64,000 bases of DNA from Rhodococcus jostii NBRC 16295 (lineage in GTDB: Bacteria; Actinomycetota; Actinomycetes; Mycobacteriales; Mycobacteriaceae). Location of the stretch: NCBI RefSeq assembly GCF_001894825.1, contig NZ_BCWY01000005.1, positions 62,001 to 126,000 of the forward strand, written 5' to 3'. The position numbers and the translations under genes were made by a program. This document shows, in pieces, positions 8,339 to 17,137 of the stretch (positions are counted from its first letter, which is position 1; each line of letters begins with the position of its first letter). Below the pieces are notes generated by a model that searched no databases, was not told the DNA's origin, and was given only the letters and a program-made list of their open reading frames with translations.

Positions 8339-8530
8339 ATGGGAATCGCTGACAAAGCTTCGAACAAGGCAGAAGATCTGAAGGGCCAGGCCAAGGAAGC
8401 CACCGGCAAGGCGACGGGCGATCCGGACCTGCGCGACGAAGGCAAGGCCGACCAGGCGTCATCGGCGGTAAAGGATGCCGGTGAGAAGGTCAAGGACGCC
8501 GCCAAGAACCTCAAGGACAAGCTGACTTAA
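8339..8530 (+). CDS. CsbD-like general stress protein
   Basis: A 63-residue, highly charged, Ala/Lys-rich protein. MGIADKASNKAEDLKGQAKEA is the N-terminal signature of the CsbD family, whose members are small, largely helical and induced by general stress; their molecular role is unknown. ATG at 8339 is set by an ACGGAGG site 7 nt upstream. The frame is open back to 8219 but that part shows no family similarity. A SigF-like promoter lies upstream. Confidence 0.93.
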   Translation: MGIADKASNKAEDLKGQAKEATGKATGDPDLRDEGKADQASSAVKDAGEKVKDAAKNLKDKLT

Positions 8531-8585
8531 ACGGCTTCACCTGGCGATTTCGGGCTCGGGCGCCACATCCGGTAAAGTCACCGGC

Positions 8586-8676
8586 GGTGGCGTGTCCGAG
8601 CGGCCTAAGGAGCACGCCTCGAAAGCGTGTGACGGGTAACCCCCGTCCGAGGGTTCAAATCCCTCCGCCACCGCCA
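8586..8676 (+). tRNA. tRNA-Ser(CGA)
   Basis: A 91-nt class II tRNA. The acceptor GGTGGCG (8586-8592) pairs with CGCCACC (8666-8672) and is followed by G73 and an encoded CCA. The anticodon loop CTCGAAA within stem CACGC/GCGTG gives anticodon CGA, reading UCG. The long variable arm (GACGGGTAACCCCCGTC) and T-arm GGTTCAAATCC are clear. A strong terminator follows directly. Confidence 0.97.
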
Positions 8677-8713
8677 AAGCTCCCCACCTGCACACGCAGG
8701 TGGGGAGCTTTTT
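8677..8713 (+). terminator. Intrinsic terminator after tRNA-Ser
   Basis: AAGCTCCCCACCTGC and GCAGGTGGGGAGCTT form a perfect 15-bp stem with an ACAC loop, followed by a T-run. This is one of the few textbook rho-independent terminators in the window. Confidence 0.95.
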
Positions 8714-8769
8714 GTGTATCCGGCCCGCGATTGTTCGTTAGCGTGTCCTGAACGGGAAGGGGCACGGGC

Positions 8770-9564
8770 ATGCGCATCGACTCGACGGGCAGGACGGCGC
8801 TGGTCACCGGATCGACGCAGGGCATCGGCGCCGCGATCGCCGCGGGCCTGGCCCGGTCCGGTGCGCGGGTGGCGATCAACGGACGCACCGAGGAGTCCGT
8901 GGGTGCCGCGATCGAGCGACTCCGCTCGGAGGTCCCGGGCGGCGAGTTCGTTCCCGCGGCCGCCGACGTCACGACGGACGACGGCGCGCGGCGGGTGATG
9001 AACCTCGTGCCGACCGTCGACATCCTCGTCAACAATCTCGGGATCTTCGGCTCGCAGCCCGCCCTGGAAATCGACGACGACGAGTGGCGCCGCTACTTCG
9101 AGGTGAACGTGCTGTCGGCGATCCGGCTGACCCGCATGGTGCTGCCCGGCATGATCGAGCGGTCCTGGGGCCGGGTCCTCGACATCGCCAGCGACTCCGC
9201 GATCGTGATCCCCGCCGAGATGATCCATTACGGGATGTCGAAGACGGCGTTGCTGGCGGTCTCACGCGGATTCGCGAAGGAGGCGGCGGGGACGGGCGTC
9301 ACCGTCAATGCCGTCCTCGCCGGTCCGACGCATACGGGCGGTGTGGAGGATTTCGTCTACAGCCTGGTCGACACGGACCTGCCGTGGGACGACGCTCAGC
9401 GCGAGTTCATGAAGAAGTACCGGCCGCAGTCGTTGCTGCAGCGCCTCATCGAGCCCGAGGAGATCGCCAACATGGTCGTCTATCTCGGTTCGGCGCAGGC
9501 GTCGGCGACCACCGGAGCGGCGGTGCGCGTCGACGGCGGCTATATCGATTCGATCGTCCCGTGA
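8770..9564 (+). CDS. SDR family oxidoreductase
   Basis: A 264-residue classical short-chain dehydrogenase. Cofactor motif TGSTQGIG lies at 13-20 (Ser-Thr after the first Gly suggests NADP(H) as well as NAD(H) is possible), NNLG at 88-91, catalytic Ser in the DIASDSA stretch (141-143), and YGMSK (Tyr154, Lys158). The C-terminus carries the ATTGAAVRVDGG segment typical of the family. ATG at 8770 follows GGAAGGGG. It stands alone between a tRNA and a YceI gene; the substrate is not predictable. Confidence 0.9.
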   Translation: MRIDSTGRTALVTGSTQGIGAAIAAGLARSGARVAINGRTEESVGAAIERLRSEVPGGEFVPAAADVTTDDGARRVMNLVPTVDILVNNLGIFGSQPALEIDDDEWRRYFEVNVLSAIRLTRMVLPGMIERSWGRVLDIASDSAIVIPAEMIHYGMSKTALLAVSRGFAKEAAGTGVTVNAVLAGPTHTGGVEDFVYSLVDTDLPWDDAQREFMKKYRPQSLLQRLIEPEEIANMVVYLGSAQASATTGAAVRVDGGYIDSIVP

Positions 9565-9633
9565 CGGCCGTTCACAGCGCACTCCCAGGTCGTAGCGAGT
9601 GACAGCCATTGAAGCTGCAACTAGCCTGATCTC

Positions 9634-10317
9634 ATGAAAAAGCTGTGGTGGTTGGTCGGCGCAGTAGTCGTTGTGGTTCTCGCGGTGCTGGTCGGACCGT
9701 GGTTCTACGGCCAGTTCATCGCAGAGGACGACGCTCCGGCGGCCTCGGTGTCCACCGAGGGCGCGGAAGCGGCCACCGGGTCGGTCGACGGGCAGTGGAC
9801 CGTCACACCGGGCCAGGGCTCCAACCAGACCGCAGCGGGGTACACCGTCCACGAGATCCTCAACGGCGCCAGCGTCACCGTGGTCGGGTCGACCGGCGAC
9901 GTCACCGGCACCGCGACCGTCGAGGGCGAGAAACTCACCGCCGGCGAGGTGACGGTGCAGGTGGCGACCATCGCGACCGATCAGTCCCGCCGCGACAACC
10001 AGTTCCGCGGCAACGTCATGGACACCGGCACCTTCCCGACCGCCACGTTCATCGTCGACTCTCCGGTCGACCTGTCGGGGCTGCCGGCGGACGGCTCGGT
10101 GGGAACGGTCACCGCGCAGGGCACGCTGACCCTCAAGGGGCAGTCGCGTCCGGTGGCGGTCGACATCGACGTGTTGCGCTCCGGCGACGACCTCATCGCG
10201 TCGGGCAGCATCCCGGTGACGTGGACGGACTTCGGTGTGACGCCGCCGTCACTGGGCTTCGTGACCGTGGACGGCAACGGCACGGTCGACTTCCTGGTCA
10301 GCTTCGCGCGCTCCTGA
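9634..10317 (+). CDS. YceI-like lipid-binding protein with N-terminal anchor
   Basis: A 227-residue protein with one N-terminal hydrophobic helix (VGAVVVVVLAVLVGPW, about 8-23), probably an uncleaved membrane anchor, and a lipocalin-like YceI domain from about residue 50: TVTPGQGSNQTAAGYTVHE, RRDNQFRGNVMDTGTFPTA and ATGTLTLKGQSRPVAV-like segments, the hallmark of polyisoprenoid-binding YceI proteins. It is placed outside the membrane. The end overlaps by 20 bp the convergent TetR gene. The exact ligand is unknown. Confidence 0.9.
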   Translation: MKKLWWLVGAVVVVVLAVLVGPWFYGQFIAEDDAPAASVSTEGAEAATGSVDGQWTVTPGQGSNQTAAGYTVHEILNGASVTVVGSTGDVTGTATVEGEKLTAGEVTVQVATIATDQSRRDNQFRGNVMDTGTFPTATFIVDSPVDLSGLPADGSVGTVTAQGTLTLKGQSRPVAVDIDVLRSGDDLIASGSIPVTWTDFGVTPPSLGFVTVDGNGTVDFLVSFARS

Positions 10318-10960
10318 GCCCGGACGCTCCCTGACCGGGTGCGGAGGCAGGTGCCGAGAGTAGGCCCTCGGCGGCATCGACGAGACCGACCGCCCACGTC
10401 GGGGGGAGGTCCGAGGGCTCGGATCCGCCCGCCGACTCGTGGTCGGCGACCGTGTGCAGCACCACGTGGCTGAGCATCCGGAGTCGTTCGTCGATCGTGG
10501 GACCGGGCATCGGCGCGAGGCAGCGATGGATTCCCTGCCACACCAGCCGAAGGCTGCGGGCAGCGTCCCAGTCCCAGCCGACGCGGTAGCGCGGATCGAT
10601 GGTGAGTTGCACGAGAAATCGGCCGTAGTGGCTGTCCGCCTCGGCGGTGCCGGCGACCAGTGGGTAGACGAACGCTTCCAGCAGTGACCGCAGACTGCTG
10701 TCCTGCCCCTGTGCGTGCATTGCGGCAAGCATCTGGAGACGTTCTTCGTTGATGCCGGTCATCCGGTGTTCGAAGATTGCTGCGACAAGTGCGTCCTTGT
10801 CGCCGAAGTGGTATTGGACCGCCGCGGTGTTGCGCTGGCCGGCGGCGGTGCCCACCTCGCGGAGTGAGACCGCGCCGATACCTCTTTCGCCGAACAGCCT
10901 TTCCGCTGTGAGGATCATTCGCTCACGCGTGGACTCGGTTACCCCGGTTGCGCCGGCCAT
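10298..10960 (-). CDS. TetR family regulator
   Basis: A 220-residue repressor. The N-terminal helix-turn-helix domain reads RERMILTAERLFGERGIGAVSLREVGTAAGQRNTAAVQYHFGDKDAL, with the usual YHFGxKxxL end; the ligand domain is of the PsrA/TetR_C type and begins with an IFEHRMTGINEERLQ helix. ATG at 10960 follows GAGGAGGG. It is divergent from the MFS gene that opens the alkylsulfatase-like cluster, 157 bp away, so it may control that cluster; alternatively it controls an unlinked target. Confidence 0.9.
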   Translation of the reverse strand: MAGATGVTESTRERMILTAERLFGERGIGAVSLREVGTAAGQRNTAAVQYHFGDKDALVAAIFEHRMTGINEERLQMLAAMHAQGQDSSLRSLLEAFVYPLVAGTAEADSHYGRFLVQLTIDPRYRVGWDWDAARSLRLVWQGIHRCLAPMPGPTIDERLRMLSHVVLHTVADHESAGGSEPSDLPPTWAVGLVDAAEGLLSAPASAPGQGASGLRSARS

Positions 10961-11117
10961 GACCCTCCTCGGTCTCGTCGTGAACTGCCATTCTGTCAGA
11001 ACCCTTGCGAAAATTAATGCATGTGTTTTAACTTCGTGACGCATGCCACTTAGTAGGAGGGTCCGCGTAGCGGTGCGACTGTCGCCGACCGTAGGGCCTC
11101 GAGGCAGGAGTGTTCCG

Positions 11118-12437
11118 ATGACATTGCGAGTTCCGTGTTCGGCGCCGTCCGGCAGGAGCGGTGCCCGGGCGTGGTTGATCGTCAGCCTGCTGACCGTGCT
11201 GATGGTGATCAACTTCGCCGACAAGCTGGCATTCGGGTTGGCGGCGAAGTCGATCACCCAGGAATTTCATCTGTCCCTGGAGTCGTACGGGCTGATCTCC
11301 AGTGCGTTCTTCTTTCTCTTCTTCGTCACCGCCGTGGTCGGTGGATTCGCCGGCGACCGGTTGCGCACGAAGTGGCTCATCCTCGGTATCGCGCTGGTCT
11401 GGGCGGTGGCTCAGTTCTCCATGGCGGCCGCGGGTGGGGTTGCGATGATCCTCGCCTCCCGCGTGCTGCTCGGCGCCGCGGAGGGGCCGACCTACCCCCT
11501 GATCAATCACGCCTCGTTCGCATGGCTGCGCAACTCCGACCGCAGCCTGGGGAGCGCGCTGCTGACCTCGGGTGGCGCGTTGGGGGTGCTGATCGGCGCT
11601 CCGGTGCTGACCTACATGATCGTCCACCACGGGTGGCGTTCGGCATTCGTCATGACCGCGGTGGTGGGTCTGGTGTGGTGCGTCGTGTGGCTCGTGCTGG
11701 GGAAGGAAGGGCCCTCCGCGGAGGGCGAGTCCGTCACTGCACGAGATGAACTCGGCGCAGGCCCCCGGGTTCCCTATCGGCTGATCTTCACCAGCGGAAC
11801 GTTTCTCGCGGCGAGTTTCGGTGCCTTCGCGGCGTATTGGACCGTCGCGATCGGACTCTCGTTCGGTCCGCTCTACCTCCAGGACGTGCTGGGCCTGTCC
11901 CTGGCAGGCACGAGCAACGTCATGGTGGTCAGGGAAGTATTCACCGTCGCGATCGCCTATGTCGGACTGGGTTTTCTGATCACGCGTCTACTCGCGCGCG
12001 GGGTGTCCAGCCGTGTCGCCCACGGAGCGCTGGGCGGGGTGCTGCTCCTCGTCTCGGGACTGTCGGTGGTGCTGGTGGTCGAGGTCCCCGGACTCGGCGC
12101 GAAGCTCGGGCTGTGGATGGTCGGCGTGCTGGCGGTTGCACTGTTTCCGATCGGCGCGACGCTGTGCGCGGAGATCGCGCCCGTGCAACAGCGGGGCGGT
12201 GTTCTGGGGACGTACTCAGCGCTCTACGCCCTGGCGGGAATCATCGCTCCCGCGATCACGGGCCGTCTCACGTCGGGCGGGCACGACGCCACCACCGGTC
12301 TGGAGCACGCGTGGCTCGTGATGGGTGCGGTGCTCGTCGTGGCCGGAGCGGTGGTGATTGCGTTCGTCCGACCGGCGCGCGACGCCCGGAGGCTGAGGGC
12401 GTCCGCCGCGGCGGTGCGTGTTCCGGCCCATCCGTAG
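11118..12437 (+). CDS. MFS transporter, anion:cation symporter-like
   Basis: A 439-residue 12-helix transporter. The first helix ends LMVINFADKLAFGLAAKSI, and VLLGAAEGPTYPLINHASFAW in the fourth-to-fifth helix region is typical of the ACS (organic anion:cation symporter) group, which imports carboxylates and sulfonates. ATG at 11118 follows AGGAG with 7 nt spacing. It is 52 bp upstream of the alkylsulfatase-like gene and is a paralogue of the second transporter at 14562. It probably imports the cluster substrate, likely an organic anion. Confidence 0.9.
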   Translation: MTLRVPCSAPSGRSGARAWLIVSLLTVLMVINFADKLAFGLAAKSITQEFHLSLESYGLISSAFFFLFFVTAVVGGFAGDRLRTKWLILGIALVWAVAQFSMAAAGGVAMILASRVLLGAAEGPTYPLINHASFAWLRNSDRSLGSALLTSGGALGVLIGAPVLTYMIVHHGWRSAFVMTAVVGLVWCVVWLVLGKEGPSAEGESVTARDELGAGPRVPYRLIFTSGTFLAASFGAFAAYWTVAIGLSFGPLYLQDVLGLSLAGTSNVMVVREVFTVAIAYVGLGFLITRLLARGVSSRVAHGALGGVLLLVSGLSVVLVVEVPGLGAKLGLWMVGVLAVALFPIGATLCAEIAPVQQRGGVLGTYSALYALAGIIAPAITGRLTSGGHDATTGLEHAWLVMGAVLVVAGAVVIAFVRPARDARRLRASAAAVRVPAHP

Positions 12438-12489
12438 GCGCGCGACCTTCTCGACAACCTCTGTTCACATTTCACGAAGGAGACCTCTC

Positions 12490-14391
12490 ATGACGTTCGA
12501 ACCCAAGGCGGCGACCGCGGAGACGATCGCAGCCAATCAGGCTGTGCTCGAACAGTTGCCGTTCGACGACCGCCGATCCTACGACGATGCTCGGCGAGGA
12601 TTCATCGCCTCGATCGCCCCGAAGATCGTCACGGGTCCGGACGGATCGACGGTGTGGGATCTGGAACGCTTCGGATTTCTCGCGGGCTCGTCGCCGGACA
12701 CGGTCAACCCCAGCCTCTGGCGGATGGCCCAATTGAACATGAACCACGGCTTGTTCAAGGTGGTCGACCGCATCTATCAGATCCGTGGCCTCGACATCTC
12801 CAACATGACCGTCGTCGAGGGCGACACCGGTTACGTCGTCATCGATCCCCTGCTCACCGCGGAATCCGCGGCCGCGGGCATGCAGTTGGTACGGGAACAT
12901 CTCGGCGACAGGCCGATCCGAGCAATCATCTACACGCACAGTCACTCCGATCATTTCGGTGGCGTGAAGGGCATCGTGTCGGAGGACGACGTGCGGTCGG
13001 GCGCGATCAGGATCGTGGCGCCGACAGGGTTCATGGCGCACGCGATCAGTGAGAACGTCTACGCGGGCACACCGATGACCAGGCGTGCGCACTACATGTA
13101 CGGCGTCACGTTGCCACCCGGCGCGCGGGGGCTCGTCTCCACCGGTCTGGGCATCGCATTGGCCAGGGGCACAACCACTCTCCTCGAGCCAACCGACCTC
13201 GTCACGGAGAGCGGGCAGGAACTCACTCTCGACGGAGTTCGGATCGTCTTCCAGTTCACTCCGGACTCCGAGGCGCCTGCGGAGATGAATTTCCACTTCC
13301 CCCAATTCCGCGCACTGTGCATGGCGGAGAACGTCTCTCACAACATGCACAACCTCTACACGCTGCGAGGTGCGCAGATCCGCGACGCTGCGGCCTGGAG
13401 TGACTACATCCACGAGGCGCTGGAGCAGTTCGGTGCGGAATCCGATGTCCTGTTCATCAGTCACCACTGGCCCGTGTGGGGCAGGGCGAACATTCAGGAA
13501 TTCCTGGAGAAGCAACGGGACCTCTATCGATTCCTGCACGACGAGACTCTGCGGCTCGCCGCTCACGGCCACACCATGGTCGAGATCGCCGAGATGATCG
13601 AACTACCGGACAGTCTCGACTCGTTCTGGGCGAACCGCGGCTACTACGGCACCCTCGATCACAACGTCAAGGCCGTGTATCAGAAGTACCTCGGCTGGTT
13701 CGACGGCAATCCTGCCAACCTGCATCCGCACGAACCAGTGGCGGCCGGCGCACGCTACGTCGACTTCATGGGCGGACCGGATGCCGTTCTCGAGAAGGCG
13801 CGCCGATCTTTCGACGACGGCGACTACCGGTGGGTCGTGCAGGTCGTCAATCATGTCGTCTTCGCCGACCCGGGAAACCGGGATGCGCTGAACCTGCAAG
13901 CGGACGCCCTCGAACAACTCGGTTACCAGGCCGAATCGGCACCGTGGCGCAACTTCTACCTCACCGGCGCCCAGGAGTTGCGTGACGGCGTGGCAGTACG
14001 AGGTCGTGGAGCGGCGTCGCCGGACGTTCTGGCAGCCATGACCACAGACATGCTGCTGAACTACCTGGCCATCAGACTCAATGGGCCCAAAGCTGCCGAA
14101 CACGACCTCGGCATTCGGATCCGGGTGTCCGACACCGAAGAACAACGCCTCGTGCGAGTGCGACGCGGCGTCCTGATCCGCAGCGCCCACCCCCAGAAGG
14201 CCGACGCGCCTGCCGACGTCTCGGTCGAACTGGACCGCGGCACGCTGGCGATGCTGGTGCTCGGAAGACTCTCCGTGGACGACGCGATCGCCGCGGGCGC
14301 CTCCGTCCTCAGCGGTGACAGTGAAGCGTTCTACGAGTTGTTCGCGTTGTGCGATCACTTCGAGCCCAGCTTCGACATCGTGACGCCGTAG
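12490..14391 (+). CDS. Alkylsulfatase-like metallo-beta-lactamase (type III sulfatase family)
   Basis: A 633-residue protein of the SdsA1/BDS1 family, which cleaves linear alkyl sulfates such as dodecyl sulfate to alcohol and sulfate using two zincs. The HxHxDH zinc motif is at 150-155 (THSHSDHFGG), a further conserved stretch is MAENVSHNMHNLYTLRGAQIRD, and FISHHWPVWG supplies another metal histidine. The middle contains the alkylsulfatase dimerisation domain (from ARYVDFMGGPDAVLEKARR) and the C-terminus an SCP2-like lipid-binding domain (from about 520). No signal peptide, unlike secreted SdsA1, so it should act inside the cell after import. ATG follows GAAGGAG. Confidence 0.93.
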   Translation: MTFEPKAATAETIAANQAVLEQLPFDDRRSYDDARRGFIASIAPKIVTGPDGSTVWDLERFGFLAGSSPDTVNPSLWRMAQLNMNHGLFKVVDRIYQIRGLDISNMTVVEGDTGYVVIDPLLTAESAAAGMQLVREHLGDRPIRAIIYTHSHSDHFGGVKGIVSEDDVRSGAIRIVAPTGFMAHAISENVYAGTPMTRRAHYMYGVTLPPGARGLVSTGLGIALARGTTTLLEPTDLVTESGQELTLDGVRIVFQFTPDSEAPAEMNFHFPQFRALCMAENVSHNMHNLYTLRGAQIRDAAAWSDYIHEALEQFGAESDVLFISHHWPVWGRANIQEFLEKQRDLYRFLHDETLRLAAHGHTMVEIAEMIELPDSLDSFWANRGYYGTLDHNVKAVYQKYLGWFDGNPANLHPHEPVAAGARYVDFMGGPDAVLEKARRSFDDGDYRWVVQVVNHVVFADPGNRDALNLQADALEQLGYQAESAPWRNFYLTGAQELRDGVAVRGRGAASPDVLAAMTTDMLLNYLAIRLNGPKAAEHDLGIRIRVSDTEEQRLVRVRRGVLIRSAHPQKADAPADVSVELDRGTLAMLVLGRLSVDDAIAAGASVLSGDSEAFYELFALCDHFEPSFDIVTP

Positions 14392-14561
14392 GGAAGTGCG
14401 TGCGGTCCAGCGCCTATAGGGACAACCGAACGGTCCGACCTCGTATTGCCCGTTGATGACGTGGCGGTACTTGGATGTGATGGAGGCATCGCTCCTGAGG
14501 TGCCGGCAACGGGCATCACGCGGGGCCACACTACCTGAGCCGAGACATGTCGGAGGTCTTC

Positions 14562-15905
14562 ATGGCGATTACGGATATGCACTCCCGCGATGTCGGTCGC
14601 AGACCCCACCGGGTCGGCGATCGACGCGCGTGGGGCATCGTGCTGTTCCTGTTCTTGTTCCTCACTCTGAATTTTGCCGACAAGGCGGCGGTCGGACTGT
14701 CGAGTCAGCAGATTCGCCACGACCTCGGCCTCACCGCCGGCCAGTACGGGCTACTCAGCAGTGCATTCTTCTGGTTGTTCGCGGTGGGTGCGGTCACGTT
14801 GTCCGCAGTTCTCCGCAAGATCTCCTACACCTGGGGCGCAGCGCTTCTCATGCTCGCCTGGATTCTCAGCATGGCGCCGCTCACGGTGCCGACATCGTTC
14901 GGTGTGCTGATCACGTGCCGAATTGTGCTGGGCTTTTTCGAAGGACCTGCACACGCGCTGTGCCAGTCGATCGTGGCCGACCGTTTCGCTCCCGAAAAGC
15001 GGGCGACGGCCGGCGCCATCGTCAATGCGGGTTCGTCGGTCGGCCCTCTGATCGCCGCACCCACCCTCACCTGGGTGATTCTGGCGTGGTCGTGGCACGC
15101 CGCCTTCGTCGTCCTCGTCGCGGTCGGGGTGCTCTGGCTGATCGGTTGGCTGTGGTACGCAGACCAGTTGCCGTTCAGGAAGACCGAAGGAGGTGACGGC
15201 ACTCCTGAGGTCCACGATGCGAACAGTGACATCGTCGTTCCCTTCCGTCGTCTCCTGATGCTGCGAAGCTTCTGGGGCCTGGTGATGCTGTCCTTCGCCG
15301 GTTACCTGATCTCCTCGTTGAAAGTGGCGTGGTTGCCGGCCTACCTGAACGAGGGACTCGGATACTCGGCGGGCACGGTGGGAGCGCTGGTGACGATTCC
15401 CTACGTCGTCGCGGTCGTGGTCCTGCTGTCCGCGGGGATACTGTCGGGCCGATTACTGCGCAGAGGCCACTCGTCGCGGGTTGCCCGCGGGTATCTCACA
15501 GGTGCGTATCTGGTGGCCGGCGGCCTGTCGATGATGATCTTCACCCAGCTCGACCCGGGGCCGATGCAACTGGTGTTCGTGATCGCGGCGTTCGCGGTCA
15601 ACAGTGTCGCCTTCTCGGTGGCGTTCGCCGGTGCGTCGGACTTCCTTCCTGCCCGTCAACGAGTCGCGTTCTTCGGCTGCATCATTGCCGCGTACAGCGT
15701 CGCCGGGATCGTGGCGCCGTATGCGCTCGGGCTCATCGTCGAGCATTCGCCCACCGCCGCCGCCGGGTATTCGACCGGCTTCCTCTGCGTCGGCGTCACC
15801 GTGTGCGTGCTGGGTGTGATCGGCGGTGTGATGCTCGACCCGGAGAAGGCCCGAGCGACGCTCGAGGATCTGACTGCCGTCGATGCGGAGCGGGAGGGCC
15901 GGTGA
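14562..15905 (+). CDS. MFS transporter, paralogue of the upstream one
   Basis: A 447-residue 12-helix MFS carrier. LTLNFADKAAVGLSSQQI in helix 1 closely parallels NFADKLAFGLAAKSI of the transporter at 11118, and IVLGFFEGPAHALCQSIVADRF matches its helix 4-5 segment. ATG at 14562 is 7 nt after GGAGG; ATG at 14547 lies upstream of that site and is rejected. The stop overlaps the CoA-transferase start (GTGA). Together with the sulfatase-like enzyme this makes two related uptake systems in one cluster, perhaps for the sulfated and the desulfated or acid form of one compound (inference). Confidence 0.9.
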   Translation: MAITDMHSRDVGRRPHRVGDRRAWGIVLFLFLFLTLNFADKAAVGLSSQQIRHDLGLTAGQYGLLSSAFFWLFAVGAVTLSAVLRKISYTWGAALLMLAWILSMAPLTVPTSFGVLITCRIVLGFFEGPAHALCQSIVADRFAPEKRATAGAIVNAGSSVGPLIAAPTLTWVILAWSWHAAFVVLVAVGVLWLIGWLWYADQLPFRKTEGGDGTPEVHDANSDIVVPFRRLLMLRSFWGLVMLSFAGYLISSLKVAWLPAYLNEGLGYSAGTVGALVTIPYVVAVVVLLSAGILSGRLLRRGHSSRVARGYLTGAYLVAGGLSMMIFTQLDPGPMQLVFVIAAFAVNSVAFSVAFAGASDFLPARQRVAFFGCIIAAYSVAGIVAPYALGLIVEHSPTAAAGYSTGFLCVGVTVCVLGVIGGVMLDPEKARATLEDLTAVDAEREGR

Positions 15906-17137
15906 GTACGAACAGGAACGGCGGACCGCTGTCCGGCATCCGGGTACTCGACCTCGGTCAGTACATCGCCGGGCCGAGTGCGGGACAGACCCTCGCCGAC
16001 CTCGGTGCGTCCGTGCTGAAGGTGGAGAGTCTGCGCGGCGATCAGGCGCGTCGAGTCGGAGTCTTCGGTGAGGCGATGGTGCGGGCTTACAACCGGGACA
16101 AGGACAGCATTGCCCTCGACCTCGGTCATCCGGAGGCGCGGACGATCCTTCATCGGCTGCTGGCAGACACGGATGTGCTGGTGCAGAACTTCCGATCCGG
16201 ATCCGCGGAGCGGCTGGGAATCGGGCCCGAGGAACTGCGTCGGCGCTATCCCCGCCTGGTGTACGCGAGCGTCACGGGATTCGGGTCGGAGGGACCGTCG
16301 CGAACGAGGCCGGGACTCGACATCGCCGCACAGGCGGAATTCGGTCTCATGCACGCGACCGGTGCCGCCGACGGTGCGCCCCAACGGCTCGGATTCCCCG
16401 CCGCGGACGTGACGGCGGCCAATGCGCTGGCGACGGGCATACTCGCCGCACTGTACGAACGGGAATCGACCGGACGGGGTGCACACGTCGAGACGTCGTT
16501 GATGGAAGCCGTGTTGTCCGTACAGTCCACGAGCTGGGGGGAGTACACCCTTACCGGCGACGCCCCGCGTCGCCGGGGAAACGGTCAGGCCCACGCGGCA
16601 CCTGCAGCCGACGTCATTCGGGTCGCCGACGGAATGATCGTCCTGTCCGCGTACACCAGCGAAAAATGGTCTGCACTCTGCCATCTCGTCGGACGTCCCG
16701 ACATGATCGGCGATCTACGGTTCGTCGACAACGCCGCGCGGGTCGAGCACCGGGCCGAGTTGCTGTCGACCCTCGGCGACGCATTCGCCGGAATGACGCG
16801 GGACCAGGCGGTTGCGCTGCTCTCGTCGGCCCAGATCGTCTGCGGCGCAATCCGATCCTTCGACGACGTCGTCGAGGACAAGGATGTGCTCGCATCCGGC
16901 ATCCTCGTCGAAGTCGCTGCATCGGAGGGTGATTCGTTCACCAGCCCGGGTCTGGCATTCACTCTCGACGGGCGTCGCCGCACCTCTTCGGCGGCCGCAC
17001 CCGCGGTGGGCCGGGACACCGTTCCCGTCCTGGAGCAACTCGGCTTCACGGACGATGAAATTTCCAGGCTGTTCGACGGCCACGTCGTCGCCGGCGCCAC
17101 TTCCCACCGAACCACGTCGAAAGGCACTCGCTCATGA
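15902..17137 (+). CDS. Class III CoA-transferase (CaiB/BaiF family)
   Basis: A 411-residue family III CoA-transferase. The N-terminal LSGIRVLDLGQYIAGPSAG and LADLGASVLKVE are the family signature, NRDKDSIALDLGHPEA and VLVQNFRSG follow, and the catalytic Asp lies in the RPGLDIAAQAEFG block. Such enzymes move CoA from one acyl-CoA to another acid, activating a carboxylate without ATP. The GTG start overlaps the MFS stop and the end overlaps the acyl-CoA dehydrogenase start (ATGA), so three genes are coupled. It presumably activates the acid later desaturated by the dehydrogenase. Confidence 0.94.
   Translation: MSTNRNGGPLSGIRVLDLGQYIAGPSAGQTLADLGASVLKVESLRGDQARRVGVFGEAMVRAYNRDKDSIALDLGHPEARTILHRLLADTDVLVQNFRSGSAERLGIGPEELRRRYPRLVYASVTGFGSEGPSRTRPGLDIAAQAEFGLMHATGAADGAPQRLGFPAADVTAANALATGILAALYERESTGRGAHVETSLMEAVLSVQSTSWGEYTLTGDAPRRRGNGQAHAAPAADVIRVADGMIVLSAYTSEKWSALCHLVGRPDMIGDLRFVDNAARVEHRAELLSTLGDAFAGMTRDQAVALLSSAQIVCGAIRSFDDVVEDKDVLASGILVEVAASEGDSFTSPGLAFTLDGRRRTSSAAAPAVGRDTVPVLEQLGFTDDEISRLFDGHVVAGATSHRTTSKGTRS

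Noticed and set aside
10961-11117. TetR operator in the gap before the first MFS gene
   Set aside because: Only weak half-sites (GCATG-type) are visible and no good palindrome could be defended.
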